The notes: a model not told the origin generated them from the sequence alone. A stretch of 47,773 nt of DNA from an uncultured Halomonas sp. (GCF_946887195.1 NZ_CAMPKE010000023.1:1-47773); one strand, 5' to 3'. Positions 29,906 through 37,332 are shown, counted from the stretch's first letter. Translations and numbers: made by a program.

Positions 29906-30718
29906 ATGCTCGACTACCCGCAAATCGATCCGGTGGCCATCGCACTCGGGCCATTGAAGATTCACTGGTACGGATTGATGTATATCGTCGGTTTTATCGG
30001 CGCCTGGTGGCTGGGGCGCAAGCGTGCCGATCGGGTTGGCCTGAGCCGTGAAGATATCGGCGATATGCTCTTTTATGGCGCCTTGGGCGTAGTGCTGGGT
30101 GGCCGAATCGGTTATGCGCTGTTCTATGGGCTGGATCGGCTGCTCGACAATCCGCTGTGGCTGTTCCAGATCTGGGACGGCGGCATGAGCTTCCACGGTG
30201 GGCTGATCGGGGTGCTGATCGCGGCGCTGCTGTTCGCTCGCAAGCACGGCCTGACGTTCTTCCAATTGACGGATTTCATCGCACCGCTGGTACCCATCGG
30301 TCTAGGGGCGGGGCGTATCGGCAACTTCATCAATACCGAGTTGCCAGGCCGGATTGCCGCTGTGCCCTGGGCGATGCCATTCCCCGGCATGGGGCCGGAA
30401 CCACGCCACCCATCGGCGCTTTACGAGTTCGCGCTGGAGGGCGTGGTGCTGTTCACGATCCTCTGGTGGGTGTCGCGTGTGCCGCGTCGGCGCGGTATGA
30501 TTTCCGGCCTGTTTCTGGTGCTCTATGGCGTGTTTCGTTTCGCGGTCGAGTTCGTGCGCCTGCCCGATCCGCAATTGGGCTTCATCGCCTTCGGCTGGTT
30601 GACCATGGGCATGCTGTTGTCGCTGCCGATGATCGTGGCCGGGCTCGTGCTGATCGCCTGGTCGCGCCGCCAGCCGGTGGATGATGCCCGCGGCACCGTA
30701 ACCGCCAATGCGAGCTGA
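29906..30718 (+). CDS. lgt: Prolipoprotein diacylglyceryl transferase Lgt
   Basis: A 270-residue inner-membrane enzyme with about seven helices. It transfers diacylglycerol from phosphatidylglycerol to the lipobox cysteine of prolipoproteins. The start ([17 protein letters not shown]), the [11 protein letters not shown] loop and the signature [14 protein letters not shown] are intact. It is followed 42 bp later by thyA and then folA, the same order as in Pseudomonas, which suggests an operon. Confidence 0.97.
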   Translation: MLDYPQIDPVAIALGPLKIHWYGLMYIVGFIGAWWLGRKRADRVGLSREDIGDMLFYGALGVVLGGRIGYALFYGLDRLLDNPLWLFQIWDGGMSFHGGLIGVLIAALLFARKHGLTFFQLTDFIAPLVPIGLGAGRIGNFINTELPGRIAAVPWAMPFPGMGPEPRHPSALYEFALEGVVLFTILWWVSRVPRRRGMISGLFLVLYGVFRFAVEFVRLPDPQLGFIAFGWLTMGMLLSLPMIVAGLVLIAWSRRQPVDDARGTVTANAS

Positions 30719-30760
30719 ATGAAGCCAAGCCACTTTCCCGAATCTCTAGCAGGCGAGACC

Positions 30761-31585
30761 ATGCAATCTATTGTCGAGCACGCCGCTCTCGAACAACCCT
30801 ACCTGGATCTGATGCGTCAGGTGCTCGAGTCCGGCGTCGAAAAAACCGACCGCACCGGCGTGGGTACCAAAAGCATTTTCGGCCATCAGATGCGCTTCGA
30901 TCTGGCGCGCGGCTTTCCGCTGGTGACCACCAAGAAACTGCACCTGCGTTCGATCATCCATGAGTTGCTGTGGTTTCTGCGTGGCGATACCAATATCGCC
31001 TACCTCAGGGAACACAACGTACGCATCTGGGACGAGTGGGCCGATGAGAATGGCGATCTGGGTCCCGTCTATGGCTACCAATGGCGAAGCTGGCCACATC
31101 CAAACGGCGGGCATGTCGATCAGATTGCCGGGGTCGTCGAGCAGATCAAGCGCAACCCGGACTCACGCCGGTTGATCGTCTCGGCGTGGAACCCGGCATT
31201 GGTCGATGAAATGGCACTGCCGCCATGCCATGCGCTATTCCAATTCTATGTCGCCGAAGGGCGGCTATCGTGCCAGCTCTATCAGCGCAGTGCCGATATC
31301 TTCCTCGGCGTACCGTTCAATATTGCCAGTTACGCACTGCTGACCCGGATGATCGCGCAGGTCTGCGATTTGGCACCTGGCGAGTTCATCCACACGCTCG
31401 GCGATGCTCACCTGTATCTCAATCATCTCGAGCAGGCAGAGTTACAATTGTCGCGTGTGCCGCGCTCTCCGCCGCGTCTGCTACTCAACCCTGACGTCAA
31501 GGATCTGTTCGCCTTCGATTTCGAGGATATCGCCATCGACGCCTATGACCCCCATCCGCACATCAAGGCCGAGGTGGCGGTATGA
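30761..31585 (+). CDS. thyA: Thymidylate synthase ThyA
   Basis: A 274-residue enzyme making dTMP from dUMP with methylene-tetrahydrofolate. The active-site cysteine lies in [12 protein letters not shown], with the DRTGVGT loop, the [20 protein letters not shown] segment and the GDAHLYLNH motif all present. I use the ATG at 30761, preceded by AGGCGAG, because it matches the family start; an earlier ATG at 30719 overlaps the lgt stop. Its stop overlaps the folA start (ATGA), so the two folate-cycle genes are translationally coupled. Confidence 0.97.
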   Translation: MQSIVEHAALEQPYLDLMRQVLESGVEKTDRTGVGTKSIFGHQMRFDLARGFPLVTTKKLHLRSIIHELLWFLRGDTNIAYLREHNVRIWDEWADENGDLGPVYGYQWRSWPHPNGGHVDQIAGVVEQIKRNPDSRRLIVSAWNPALVDEMALPPCHALFQFYVAEGRLSCQLYQRSADIFLGVPFNIASYALLTRMIAQVCDLAPGEFIHTLGDAHLYLNHLEQAELQLSRVPRSPPRLLLNPDVKDLFAFDFEDIAIDAYDPHPHIKAEVAV

Positions 31586-32121
31586 GTGTGAGTCCTCAGG
31601 AACGCATCGATACGCGGGTGCCGGTAGCCATGATTGCTGCGCTGTCGCGCAATCGCGTGATCGGCGTCGGCAACCAGTTGCCCTGGTACTTGCCGGAAGA
31701 TTTAAAGTTCTTCAAGCGCATTACGCTGGGCAAGCCACTGGTGATGGGGCGCAAGACGTTCGAATCCATCGGCCGGCCACTGCCGGGTCGATTGAATATC
31801 GTCGTCACCCGTGACGCCTCGTTCGTGCACGATGGCGTGCGGGTCTGCCACGACTTGGCCAGCGCGCTCGAGTTGGCCGACCACCAGGCGACGATCGATG
31901 GCGCGGAAGAGATCGCCGTCATCGGTGGCGGCGAGATATTCACCCAGGCCATGCCCAGCGCCACGCGGCTGTATTTGACCGAAGTCGATGTCGATATCGA
32001 TGGCGATGCGTATTTTCCCGAAATACCCGGCGGGCAGTGGCAGGAAGTGCAGCGAGTCGCCGGTGAAGAGAGTGGTGGCGAGCGACCCACCTATGCCTTC
32101 GTCGCTTATCGGCGGCGCTGA
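31582..32121 (+). CDS. folA: Dihydrofolate reductase FolA
   Basis: A 179-residue enzyme that reduces dihydrofolate with NADPH, restoring the folate oxidised by ThyA. The motifs [20 protein letters not shown], the acidic residue in [28 protein letters not shown] and IGGGEIF are intact. It overlaps thyA by four bases. An N-terminal extension of about 15 residues precedes the core. The last 48 bp (32074-32121) recur, slightly diverged, at 32865-32912 beyond the first toxin-antitoxin pair. Confidence 0.97.
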   Translation: MSVSPQERIDTRVPVAMIAALSRNRVIGVGNQLPWYLPEDLKFFKRITLGKPLVMGRKTFESIGRPLPGRLNIVVTRDASFVHDGVRVCHDLASALELADHQATIDGAEEIAVIGGGEIFTQAMPSATRLYLTEVDVDIDGDAYFPEIPGGQWQEVQRVAGEESGGERPTYAFVAYRRR

Positions 32122-32137
32122 TTATTGTGCTGATAGT

Positions 32138-32166
32138 TTGATCTTGGGTATTACAGGGTATATACC
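32138..32166 (+). promoter_or_regulatory. Promoter/operator of the ParE-type toxin-antitoxin pair
   Basis: TTGATC (32138-32143) lies 17 bases from TATACC (32161-32166). The -10 overlaps the perfect palindrome GGTATATACC (32157-32166), and GGGTAT occurs twice just upstream. Such symmetry at the -10 is typical of antitoxin operators. Confidence 0.4.
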
Positions 32167-32198
32167 TAGTCAGTACAAGCCCGCCTGGGAGAGCAAGT

Positions 32199-32498
32199 AT
32201 GGCCAAAGAATCCGTTTTTACAATGAAACTGGAACCTGAGCTGCGTGATGCTTTTATGGCCGAGGCGCAGGCGACCGATCGGCCAGCATCTCAGTTGGTG
32301 CGCGATTTCATGCGTGAGTTTGTTCAAAGGCAGCGCGAAGCTCGTGAATACGATGCTTGGTTTCGCAAGGAAGTCGAGCAGGGCATACGCGAGGCTGATG
32401 ATCCAGCGGCAAAGCGCATTCCTCATGCAGAGGTTATGGGCAGAATGAGAGCGCGCATCGAAGCGCGGGTTGCCGAGGCATCCAAGCGTGCGGATTGA
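32199..32498 (+). CDS. Ribbon-helix-helix-type antitoxin (ParD/RelB-like)
   Basis: A 99-residue protein. The N-terminus (SVFTMKLEPELRDAFMAEAQ, then PASQLVRDFMREFVQ) fits a ribbon-helix-helix DNA-binding and dimerisation fold. The C-terminal half is charged and helical, as in toxin-binding tails. It overlaps the toxin gene by 11 bp, and a palindromic operator candidate lies upstream. It is presumed to neutralise the toxin and repress the operon. Base use is more AT-rich than in folA. Confidence 0.8.
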   Translation: MAKESVFTMKLEPELRDAFMAEAQATDRPASQLVRDFMREFVQRQREAREYDAWFRKEVEQGIREADDPAAKRIPHAEVMGRMRARIEARVAEASKRAD

Positions 32499-32772
32499 GT
32501 GGACCGAGACGGCTGAGACTGATGTTGTAGCCATAGCGGAATATATCGAGATCGATAATCCAATCGCCGCACTCACTATCTATGAAGAGATTCATCATCA
32601 AATTGCACGGCTTGGTGAATACCCACACATGGGACGAATTGGTCGGCTGGTAGGGACTCGGGAACTCATTATCAACCGTACACCCTTTATTAGCATTTAC
32701 CGGGTTGAACGAGAAAGTGTCATGATTCTACGAGTGCTACATACGTCGCAGCGCTGGCCTCAAGCGCTCTGA
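32488..32772 (+). CDS. ParE/RelE family toxin
   Basis: A 94-residue protein of the RelE/ParE fold. The pattern IEWTETAETDVVAIAEYIEI, PHMGRIGRLVGTRELIINRT and a final RVLHTSQRWP is that of ParE-like toxins, which act on gyrase or on translating ribosomes depending on subgroup. I use the GTG at 32488, with GAGG ten bases upstream; a TTG at 32470 would add six unconserved residues. It is translationally coupled to the antitoxin. Which target this one has cannot be told. Confidence 0.85.
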   Translation: MRIEWTETAETDVVAIAEYIEIDNPIAALTIYEEIHHQIARLGEYPHMGRIGRLVGTRELIINRTPFISIYRVERESVMILRVLHTSQRWPQAL

Positions 32773-32801
32773 GTAAGTCGGCGACACTGAATCTGGCTTC
32801 A

Positions 32802-32861
32802 CCTGTCGCCGCTGGCCGACATTTATCATCTCATTAAAGCTGGCACAGACTAGCGTGATAA
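32802..32861. repeat. 60-bp direct repeat, copy 1 (after the ParE-type module)
   Basis: This stretch, starting CCTGTCGCCGCTGGCCGAC, matches 33644-33703 with three mismatches by my reading (57 of 60). It contains TTATCA (32824-32829) and TGATAA (32856-32861) as an inverted pair. It ends three bases before the duplicated folA tail. No integron attC core bases (GTTRRRY) are present. Confidence 0.9.
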
Positions 32862-32864
32862 AAC

Positions 32865-32912
32865 GGTGGCGAACGGCCCACTTATGCCTTCGTCGCTTAC
32901 CAGCGGCGCTGA
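32865..32912 (+). pseudogene. Duplicated 3' end of folA
   Basis: The 48 bases match the end of folA (32074-32121) at 43 positions. In frame they read [14 protein letters not shown] and a stop, against [14 protein letters not shown] in folA; four of five differences are silent. It has no start and is not expressed as a protein. The silent pattern suggests the copy derives from a related organism's functional folA rather than from drift of a dead duplicate. Confidence 0.85.
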
Positions 32913-32921
32913 GCTTGTACC

Positions 32922-32960
32922 TTGCTTTGATGCAGAATTCGATGCATTATGACATCATAA
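32922..32960 (+). promoter_or_regulatory. vapBC promoter and palindromic operator
   Basis: TTGCTT (32922-32927) and CATTAT (32945-32950), 17 bases apart, form a sigma-70-like promoter. The palindrome TTATGACATCATAA (32947-32960) overlaps the -10. GATGCA occurs three times, at 32929, 32941 and 32963. This fits autoregulation by the VapBC complex. It starts ten bases after the folA remnant. Confidence 0.5.
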
Positions 32961-32979
32961 GTGATGCAGGAGCTTGACC

Positions 32980-33189
32980 ATGCGAACGACAGTCACCATT
33001 GATGATGCGCTGTACGAACAGGCGTTGGAGTTTGCCGAGCCGGGCATGGACAAACCATCGGACCTCTTCCGTGAGGCCGTGAAGACTTATGTGCGAGTGC
33101 AGGCGGCCCGTCGCCTCGCTGCCTTGGGTGGCGCCGCTCCTGAGATGCAGAATATACCGCGCCGTCGCGGGGAAACCACGGCGCAATGA
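32980..33189 (+). CDS. vapB: VapB family antitoxin
   Basis: A 69-residue antitoxin. It opens MRTTVTIDDALYEQALEFA with a predicted ribbon-helix-helix fold and continues with DLFREAVKTYVRVQAARRLA, as in VapB/DUF2191 proteins. The tail (MQNIPRRRGETTAQ) should bind the PIN toxin. The ATG at 32980 has CAGGAG upstream. Its stop overlaps the vapC start by four bases. Confidence 0.88.
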   Translation: MRTTVTIDDALYEQALEFAEPGMDKPSDLFREAVKTYVRVQAARRLAALGGAAPEMQNIPRRRGETTAQ

Positions 33190-33566
33190 GTGTGCTCATC
33201 GACACGTCGGTATGGGTGGATCATTTCAGGAACCGGAACGATGCCTTGGTCGAGTTGATCGAGGCGGACCTTGCACTGAATCATCCCATGGTTTTGGCTG
33301 AGCTGTCCTGCGGGACACCTCCCGAGCCGCGCGCTAAAACGCTCCATAGCGTTGGCCTTTTGCGATCCTGTAATCAGGCCGGCTTGCGGGAGACGACGGA
33401 TTTCATTGAGCGTGAAAAGCTGTACGGTCTTGGGTGCGGCTTGGTCGACATGCTTTTGCTTGCCTCGACACTCATCACGCCCGATGCGCGGCTATGGACG
33501 CTGGACAAGCGCCTTGCGAGCATGGCGAGGCGGTTCGGGGTTGCCTATCAGGTGCCGGTGCATTGA
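33186..33566 (+). CDS. vapC: VapC family PIN-domain ribonuclease toxin
   Basis: A 126-residue PIN-domain nuclease. The acidic metal-binding residues are present: D6 in LIDTSVWVDHF, E39 in VLAELSCG, D88 in GLVDMLLLAS and D107 in LWTLDKRL. VapC toxins cut specific tRNAs or rRNA; the target here is unknown. It is coupled to vapB by an ATGA overlap. A small hairpin lies just downstream. Confidence 0.93.
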   Translation: MSVLIDTSVWVDHFRNRNDALVELIEADLALNHPMVLAELSCGTPPEPRAKTLHSVGLLRSCNQAGLRETTDFIEREKLYGLGCGLVDMLLLASTLITPDARLWTLDKRLASMARRFGVAYQVPVH

Positions 33567-33569
33567 ACC

Positions 33570-33587
33570 CCGAGTCGCGCAACTCGG
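33570..33587 (+). terminator. Short hairpin after vapC without T run
   Basis: CCGAGT (33570-33575) pairs with ACTCGG (33582-33587) around CGCGCA, four bases after the vapC stop. No T tract follows, so termination is uncertain. Confidence 0.3.
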
Positions 33588-33643
33588 ATGATCAATCTCA
33601 TCGTAGTCCTCTAGCTAGGCGTCCAGGCGCTAGCGCAATCGGT

Positions 33644-33703
33644 CCTGTCGCCGCTGGCCGACATTTGTCATCTTCTTAAAGCTGGCACAGACTAGCGTGA
33701 TAA
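33644..33703. repeat. 60-bp direct repeat, copy 2 (after the VapBC module)
   Basis: Same orientation and length as 32802-32861, with three mismatches. It lies 77 bp after vapC and 60 bp before the ProQ-domain gene, so each of the two toxin-antitoxin modules ends in one copy. Confidence 0.9.
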
Positions 33704-33763
33704 CGCGCCATTGACGTCGTGTGAAATGGAAGGCAACGCGAGCCGAGTTCATGGAGGTCGCCC

Positions 33764-34489
33764 TTGTTGACGCAACGCGCCGCAGCGCTTTTTGATACCC
33801 TGGAACGCAGCGCCCAGCAGGGGCTGGACGAAATCGCCAATCTACGCCAGCAGCTCGATGCATTAAAAGCTGAGAACGCTGGGCTCCGCGATGAACTTTC
33901 GCGTCATAACGCCCCATCAAACGAGCATCCCGCACCCCGCAGTGCCGCCGAACGTGGCTATCCACTACCACGAACGTTGCCGCGGCGCTTGGCGCCCGCA
34001 GTACCGGCGATCGACGCCATCACCCCTGCCGCTGCTTCTCCAGACGCCAATGACACCCGCGCCGAATCACCCCAGAGCCGCCTGGAAATCGGCGAGGCGC
34101 CATCCCCCCAGGCACTGCTCGACGAGTGGTATCGGCGTTATACCGATACCTTCTTCAAGGGCCACACCCGCCCGCTCAAGGTAGGCGTTCACGAGGATCT
34201 GGTCGCGCGCGAGCCATGGCCCGACAAGCTGGTGCGCCGTGCACTGGCCTGCTACGTGCACCTGCCACGCTATCTCAAGGCCGTGCGGGTCGGCGCCGAG
34301 CGGGTCGATCTCGATGGGCAGCCGGCGGGGTTGGTCAGCGAAGGCGAAGCGCGTCACGCCCACAAGAAGCTGGAATCGCTGCAGGCCCAGCAACAAGCGC
34401 AGGCATCCACCAAAAAATCCGAGACCAAAAAGCCCTCCGGCCTGGATCACAAACTGAGCGAACTGCTGGCCAAGCATGGGCGGCAATAG
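33764..34489 (+). CDS. ProQ/FinO-domain RNA-binding protein
   Basis: A 241-residue protein. The ProQ/FinO domain covers about residues 112-205, with LLDEWYRRYTDTFFKGHTRP, LKVGVHEDL and LVRRALACYVHLPRYLKAV, matching the RNA-chaperone core of E. coli ProQ. Unlike ProQ, it has an N-terminal coiled coil (about residues 8-47, LRQQLDALKAENAGLRDEL), a Pro/Ala-rich linker and a basic C-terminal tail. It starts with TTG at 33764, six bases after GGAGG; no in-frame ATG fits. Such proteins bind structured sRNAs and mRNA 3' ends. Confidence 0.85.
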   Translation: MLTQRAAALFDTLERSAQQGLDEIANLRQQLDALKAENAGLRDELSRHNAPSNEHPAPRSAAERGYPLPRTLPRRLAPAVPAIDAITPAAASPDANDTRAESPQSRLEIGEAPSPQALLDEWYRRYTDTFFKGHTRPLKVGVHEDLVAREPWPDKLVRRALACYVHLPRYLKAVRVGAERVDLDGQPAGLVSEGEARHAHKKLESLQAQQQAQASTKKSETKKPSGLDHKLSELLAKHGRQ

Positions 34490-35064
34490 CTGACGCAAGC
34501 TAGAATACCGCCGCTCAGGAATTGCTGAGCAAATCGCCGAACGTCATGAAGAGCAAGGCGCACGGAACGCAGAAGGCGAGACATAACATGGGTTAGGCGA
34601 GCCTTTGCGTACTGCGCAACGAAGCTATTCATTCGTGCAGGCATTTGCACCGTGATTTCTCTGCGTTGGCGGGGCGTTGGCCACTGCCTCTTTTCATCAA
34701 CGCGAGCGGACTTGAAACCTGCTAGTCCACTGCGCATTATGAACAGCGTTCGCGCTCTGTCATTCTTTCGTCATACGAAAGAATTAGGTTGCGAGCGTTG
34801 GCCTCATCAGCGGTAGCAACACGCAGGGGTCGCCCGTTTCGCGAGAGAAGGCATAACGTCGGGTTTTAGACTTTCGTAGCAAGATTGAAAACAGTGTTTT
34901 TTTCTTGTTGCGTTCCTGAAAAACCCGGTATATGGTTCCTCTGCGAGCATTGGATAATAACAAGGCTTCGCTATGGCTAAGCTCGAATTCAAAAGAGTGT
35001 GCCTGGCAAGCCGGTTGTATATGCAGATAACGATCGAACAGTAAGCTAACAAGGAACTATCGTG
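34490..35064. other. Long intergenic region with several hairpins, possible dispersed repeat
   Basis: This 575-bp gap before the porin holds no convincing gene. It contains short perfect inverted repeats at 34513-34530 (GCTCAG/CTGAGC), 34605-34619 (TTGCG/CGCAA), 34635-34650 (GTGCA/TGCAC) and 34762-34784. The sequence around 34530-34740 resembles, from memory, short conserved stretches that recur between genes in various gammaproteobacteria. The AT-richer right part (34870-35060) should carry the porin promoter; TTGTTG and TATATG boxes near 34906-34935 are weak candidates. Confidence 0.45.
34762..34784. repeat. Perfect 10-bp inverted repeat upstream of the porin
   Basis: ATTCTTTCGT and ACGAAAGAAT flank a three-base loop (CAT). 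Outside it, CGCTC and GAGCG can extend the pairing after an internal loop. No T run follows on either strand, so it is more likely an RNA structural element or binding site than a terminator. Confidence 0.7.
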
Positions 35065-36246
35065 ATGAAAAAGACGCTCCTAGCGACTGCTATTGCCGGT
35101 GCCCTGGGCGCCTCCTCCTTCGCTGCCCAGGCCGCGACTGTCTACAACCAGGACGGCACTCAGTTCGACATCTACGGCAACCTTCAGCTGGCCTACCGCA
35201 GCATCGAGACTGCTCAGGACGATGGCTCTGTAGATTCTGAAGATGACATCTTTGATAACGGTTCAACCATCGGTTTCGCGGGCCAGCACGAGATCAATTC
35301 TGGTCTGACTGGTTACTTCAAGTATGAACTTGAAGCCGATGCTGACGAAATCAAAGGTGAAGAAAACGACTTTACAGGTGGTGGTGGCGGTATTAATACC
35401 GGTGACCAAGCCTATTTCGGCCTCAAGGGCAACTTCGGTGACGCTCGTGTCGGTTCTTGGGATGCTTTGATTGACGACTGGGTTCAAGACCCGATCTCAA
35501 ACAATGAATACTTCGATGTCACTGACTCAAACGGCCTTGCCGGCGGTGACGATGGGGTAAATACTCAAACAGGTAATGATCGCGAAGGTGACAAAATTCA
35601 GTACATGTCGCCTTCATTCGGAGGCCTACAGTTTGCTGTGGGTACTCAATACAAAGGCGAAGCTGAAGCTGAAAACGTTGATAGCTCCGGCAACGCTTCG
35701 TTCTTTGGTGGTGTCAAGTATACCGTCGGCGCCTTCTCCGTTGCAGCTGTCTACGACAACCTCGACAACTATGATGGCGAAATTACTGGCAATCAATATT
35801 ACGTTGATACTAACGGTAATGGAGAGTTCGACGAGGGCACCGATACTCTGGCAGGCGAAGACTTTGAAGCTGGTGACCAGTACGGTGTGACGTTCCAGTA
35901 CACTATGGAATCACTGCGCCTCGCGCTGAAGTACGAGCGTTACGAGTCAGGCAACACCGATCTTCAGTCGGATGAAAATCGTTATGCTCTCGGTGCGCGC
36001 TATGGCTACGGCATGGGTGACATCTACGCTGCTTATCAGTACGTAGATGTGGGTGGTAGTGATCTTGTCGATACTATCGGTGATGATGCTGAAATTGGCG
36101 ATAATGACGATTCTCGCAACGAGATCATTCTCGGCGCTAGCTACAACATCTCTTCGGCGATGTACACCTTCGTTGAGGCAGCTTGGTACGATAACGATGA
36201 AGATGTAGGCGACGGTATCGCTGTGGGTGCTGTCTACAGCTTCTAA
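35065..36246 (+). CDS. General outer-membrane porin (Gram-negative porin, 16-strand type)
   Basis: A 393-residue outer-membrane channel. It has a Sec signal peptide (MKKTLLATAIAGALGASSFA then AQA), a first strand YGNLQLAYRS, repeated aromatic-rich strands and a terminal phenylalanine in AVGAVYSF required for barrel insertion. It is strongly acidic with many Asp, Glu and Gly loops, as in halophile porins. Residues 248-260 (DTNGNGEFDEGTD) resemble a calcium-binding EF-hand loop in a predicted external loop. The ATG at 35065 lies nine bases after AAGGA; a GTG directly precedes it. Its codon choice differs from neighbours, consistent with very high expression. Confidence 0.92.
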   Translation: MKKTLLATAIAGALGASSFAAQAATVYNQDGTQFDIYGNLQLAYRSIETAQDDGSVDSEDDIFDNGSTIGFAGQHEINSGLTGYFKYELEADADEIKGEENDFTGGGGGINTGDQAYFGLKGNFGDARVGSWDALIDDWVQDPISNNEYFDVTDSNGLAGGDDGVNTQTGNDREGDKIQYMSPSFGGLQFAVGTQYKGEAEAENVDSSGNASFFGGVKYTVGAFSVAAVYDNLDNYDGEITGNQYYVDTNGNGEFDEGTDTLAGEDFEAGDQYGVTFQYTMESLRLALKYERYESGNTDLQSDENRYALGARYGYGMGDIYAAYQYVDVGGSDLVDTIGDDAEIGDNDDSRNEIILGASYNISSAMYTFVEAAWYDNDEDVGDGIAVGAVYSF

Positions 36247-36283
36247 GTCTGTTCGATACCCAAGCACGACCCGCATGACAATG

Positions 36284-36310
36284 AAGCCGGCCCTTTGGGC
36301 CGGCTTTTTA
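36284..36310 (+). terminator. Rho-independent terminator after the porin
   Basis: AAGCCGGCCC (36284-36293) pairs with GGGCCGGCTT (36297-36306) over a TTT loop and runs into TTTTTA. It lies 38 bp past the stop. Confidence 0.92.
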
Positions 36311-36352
36311 GTGGGCGGGTGGAAAGCGCCCACAACTCTTTATAAGACGCCT

Positions 36353-36380
36353 TGCGTTATATGCTGCAGGGCGTTATATT
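36353..36380 (+). promoter_or_regulatory. Promoter and direct-repeat operator of higBA
   Basis: TTGCGT (36353-36358) and TATATT (36375-36380) are 16 bases apart. GCGTTATAT occurs twice, at 36354-36362 and 36371-36379, so each promoter box lies within one repeat. This suits binding by the HigA antitoxin. Confidence 0.5.
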
Positions 36381-36410
36381 TGGGTGTATCAGCCGACAAG
36401 CGATTTTTCG

Positions 36411-36692
36411 ATGATCAAGAGCTTCAAGAATAGATACACCGAAACGATCGCTAGTGGCCAAGTGGCGCGCAAGCTTCCTCGAGATATGCAGCGAAATGCC
36501 TTGAAAAAATTACGCCAACTCGATGCCGCTGCGGTTATTGACGATTTACGTATCCCGCCGGGCAACCGGCTGGAGGCTTTGAAAGGGAGCCGCGCTGGCC
36601 AATACAGCATCCGAATCAACGATCAATGGCGCATCTGTTTTCGCTTTGAAGCGGGCGGTGCGTTTGATGTGGAAATCATCGACTACCATTGA
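36411..36692 (+). CDS. higB: HigB family toxin (RelE-like mRNA endonuclease)
   Basis: A 93-residue basic toxin. The pattern IKSFKNRYTETIASG, RNALKKLRQLDAAAVIDDLR, PPGNRLEALKGSRAGQYSIR and NDQWRICFRF is the HigB/plasmid killer family, which cuts mRNA on the ribosome. The ATG at 36411 is chosen on family length. As usual for this system the toxin gene comes first, with higA nine bases downstream. Confidence 0.93.
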   Translation: MIKSFKNRYTETIASGQVARKLPRDMQRNALKKLRQLDAAAVIDDLRIPPGNRLEALKGSRAGQYSIRINDQWRICFRFEAGGAFDVEIIDYH

Positions 36693-36701
36693 GGAGGCAC
36701 C

Positions 36702-37007
36702 ATGAGCCGTCAAGCCCAAAACGCCGATTTACTACCCAATGTCCATCCCGGCGACATCCTGTTGGAAGACTTCATTGAGGCGATGGGGCTGACCAAAAAC
36801 GCCCTGGCCACCGCGATTGGCGTACCAGCCACGCGCATCGGCGAGATCACTCGTGGCACCCGTGCCATTACCGCCGATACTGATTTACGCCTGTCTCGCT
36901 ATTTCGGTACCAGTGAAGGTTATTGGCTCAGGCTGCAAATCGCCTACGATCTGACCGAGGCTCGACGCTCCGGGCATTACGACAATATTCGACCGCGCGC
37001 GGCGTAA
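36702..37007 (+). CDS. higA: HigA family antitoxin (XRE helix-turn-helix)
   Basis: A 101-residue antitoxin with the typical start LPNVHPGDILLEDFIEAMGL, an XRE-type helix-turn-helix (NALATAIGVPATRIGEITRG) and the DLRLSRYFGTSEGYWLRLQ end of HigA/VapI proteins. It neutralises HigB and represses the operon. GAGGAGG precedes the start. It ends 28 bp before the convergent orphan antitoxin. Confidence 0.94.
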   Translation: MSRQAQNADLLPNVHPGDILLEDFIEAMGLTKNALATAIGVPATRIGEITRGTRAITADTDLRLSRYFGTSEGYWLRLQIAYDLTEARRSGHYDNIRPRAA

Positions 37008-37035
37008 ATGGCGTTGCCCATGGGCCTGCTTTTAC

Positions 37036-37332
37036 TTATGCGGCTGACTCATGAGGTCGTGCCGTCATGTCCACGCCTAGGGCGCGCATGACGGCGAGCA
37101 TGGTTTTCAGGGTCGGATTGCCCTGTTCGCTGAAAGAGCGATAGAGCTGTTCACGGGATAAGCCTGTCTCGCGGGAAAGTTCGGTCATGCCCTTGGCGCG
37201 GGCAACAACGCCCATGGCTTTGCCGATATAAGCGGCATCGCCGGTCTCCAGCGCATCGGCGAGGAAAACGGCGATAGCCTCTTCGCTTTCGAGCGCGGCG
37301 GCCGGATCGTAGTCGTAAATGTGCTCACTCAT
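37036..37332 (-). CDS. Orphan addiction-module antidote protein, copy A
   Basis: A 98-residue antitoxin of the putative addiction module antidote family, with an acidic start (MSEHIYDYDPAAALESEEAI) and an XRE-like helix-turn-helix (GMTELSRETGLSREQLYRSF). In this family a RelE-like killer gene normally lies directly upstream. Here only the last 15 codons of such a gene remain (37329-37376), so the antitoxin is an orphan. The ATG at 37332 has GGAGGG upstream. Copy B at 38109-38405 differs at only a few residues. Confidence 0.88.
   Translation of the reverse strand: MSEHIYDYDPAAALESEEAIAVFLADALETGDAAYIGKAMGVVARAKGMTELSRETGLSREQLYRSFSEQGNPTLKTMLAVMRALGVDMTARPHESAA

Noticed and set aside
32802..33703. 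Integron gene cassettes with attC sites
   Set aside because: The 60-bp repeats lack the GTTRRRY and RYYYAAC core sites and no integrase is in the window, so a classical integron is not supported.
34447..34737. 96-aa minus-strand open frame between the ProQ-domain gene and the porin
   Set aside because: It overlaps the end of the ProQ-domain gene and has a composition unlike a folded protein. Its sequence recalls spurious peptides predicted in dispersed repeats, so I treat the region as non-coding.
34807..35052. 81-aa minus-strand open frame in the porin leader
   Set aside because: No ribosome site and no family resemblance; it covers the area where the porin promoter must lie.
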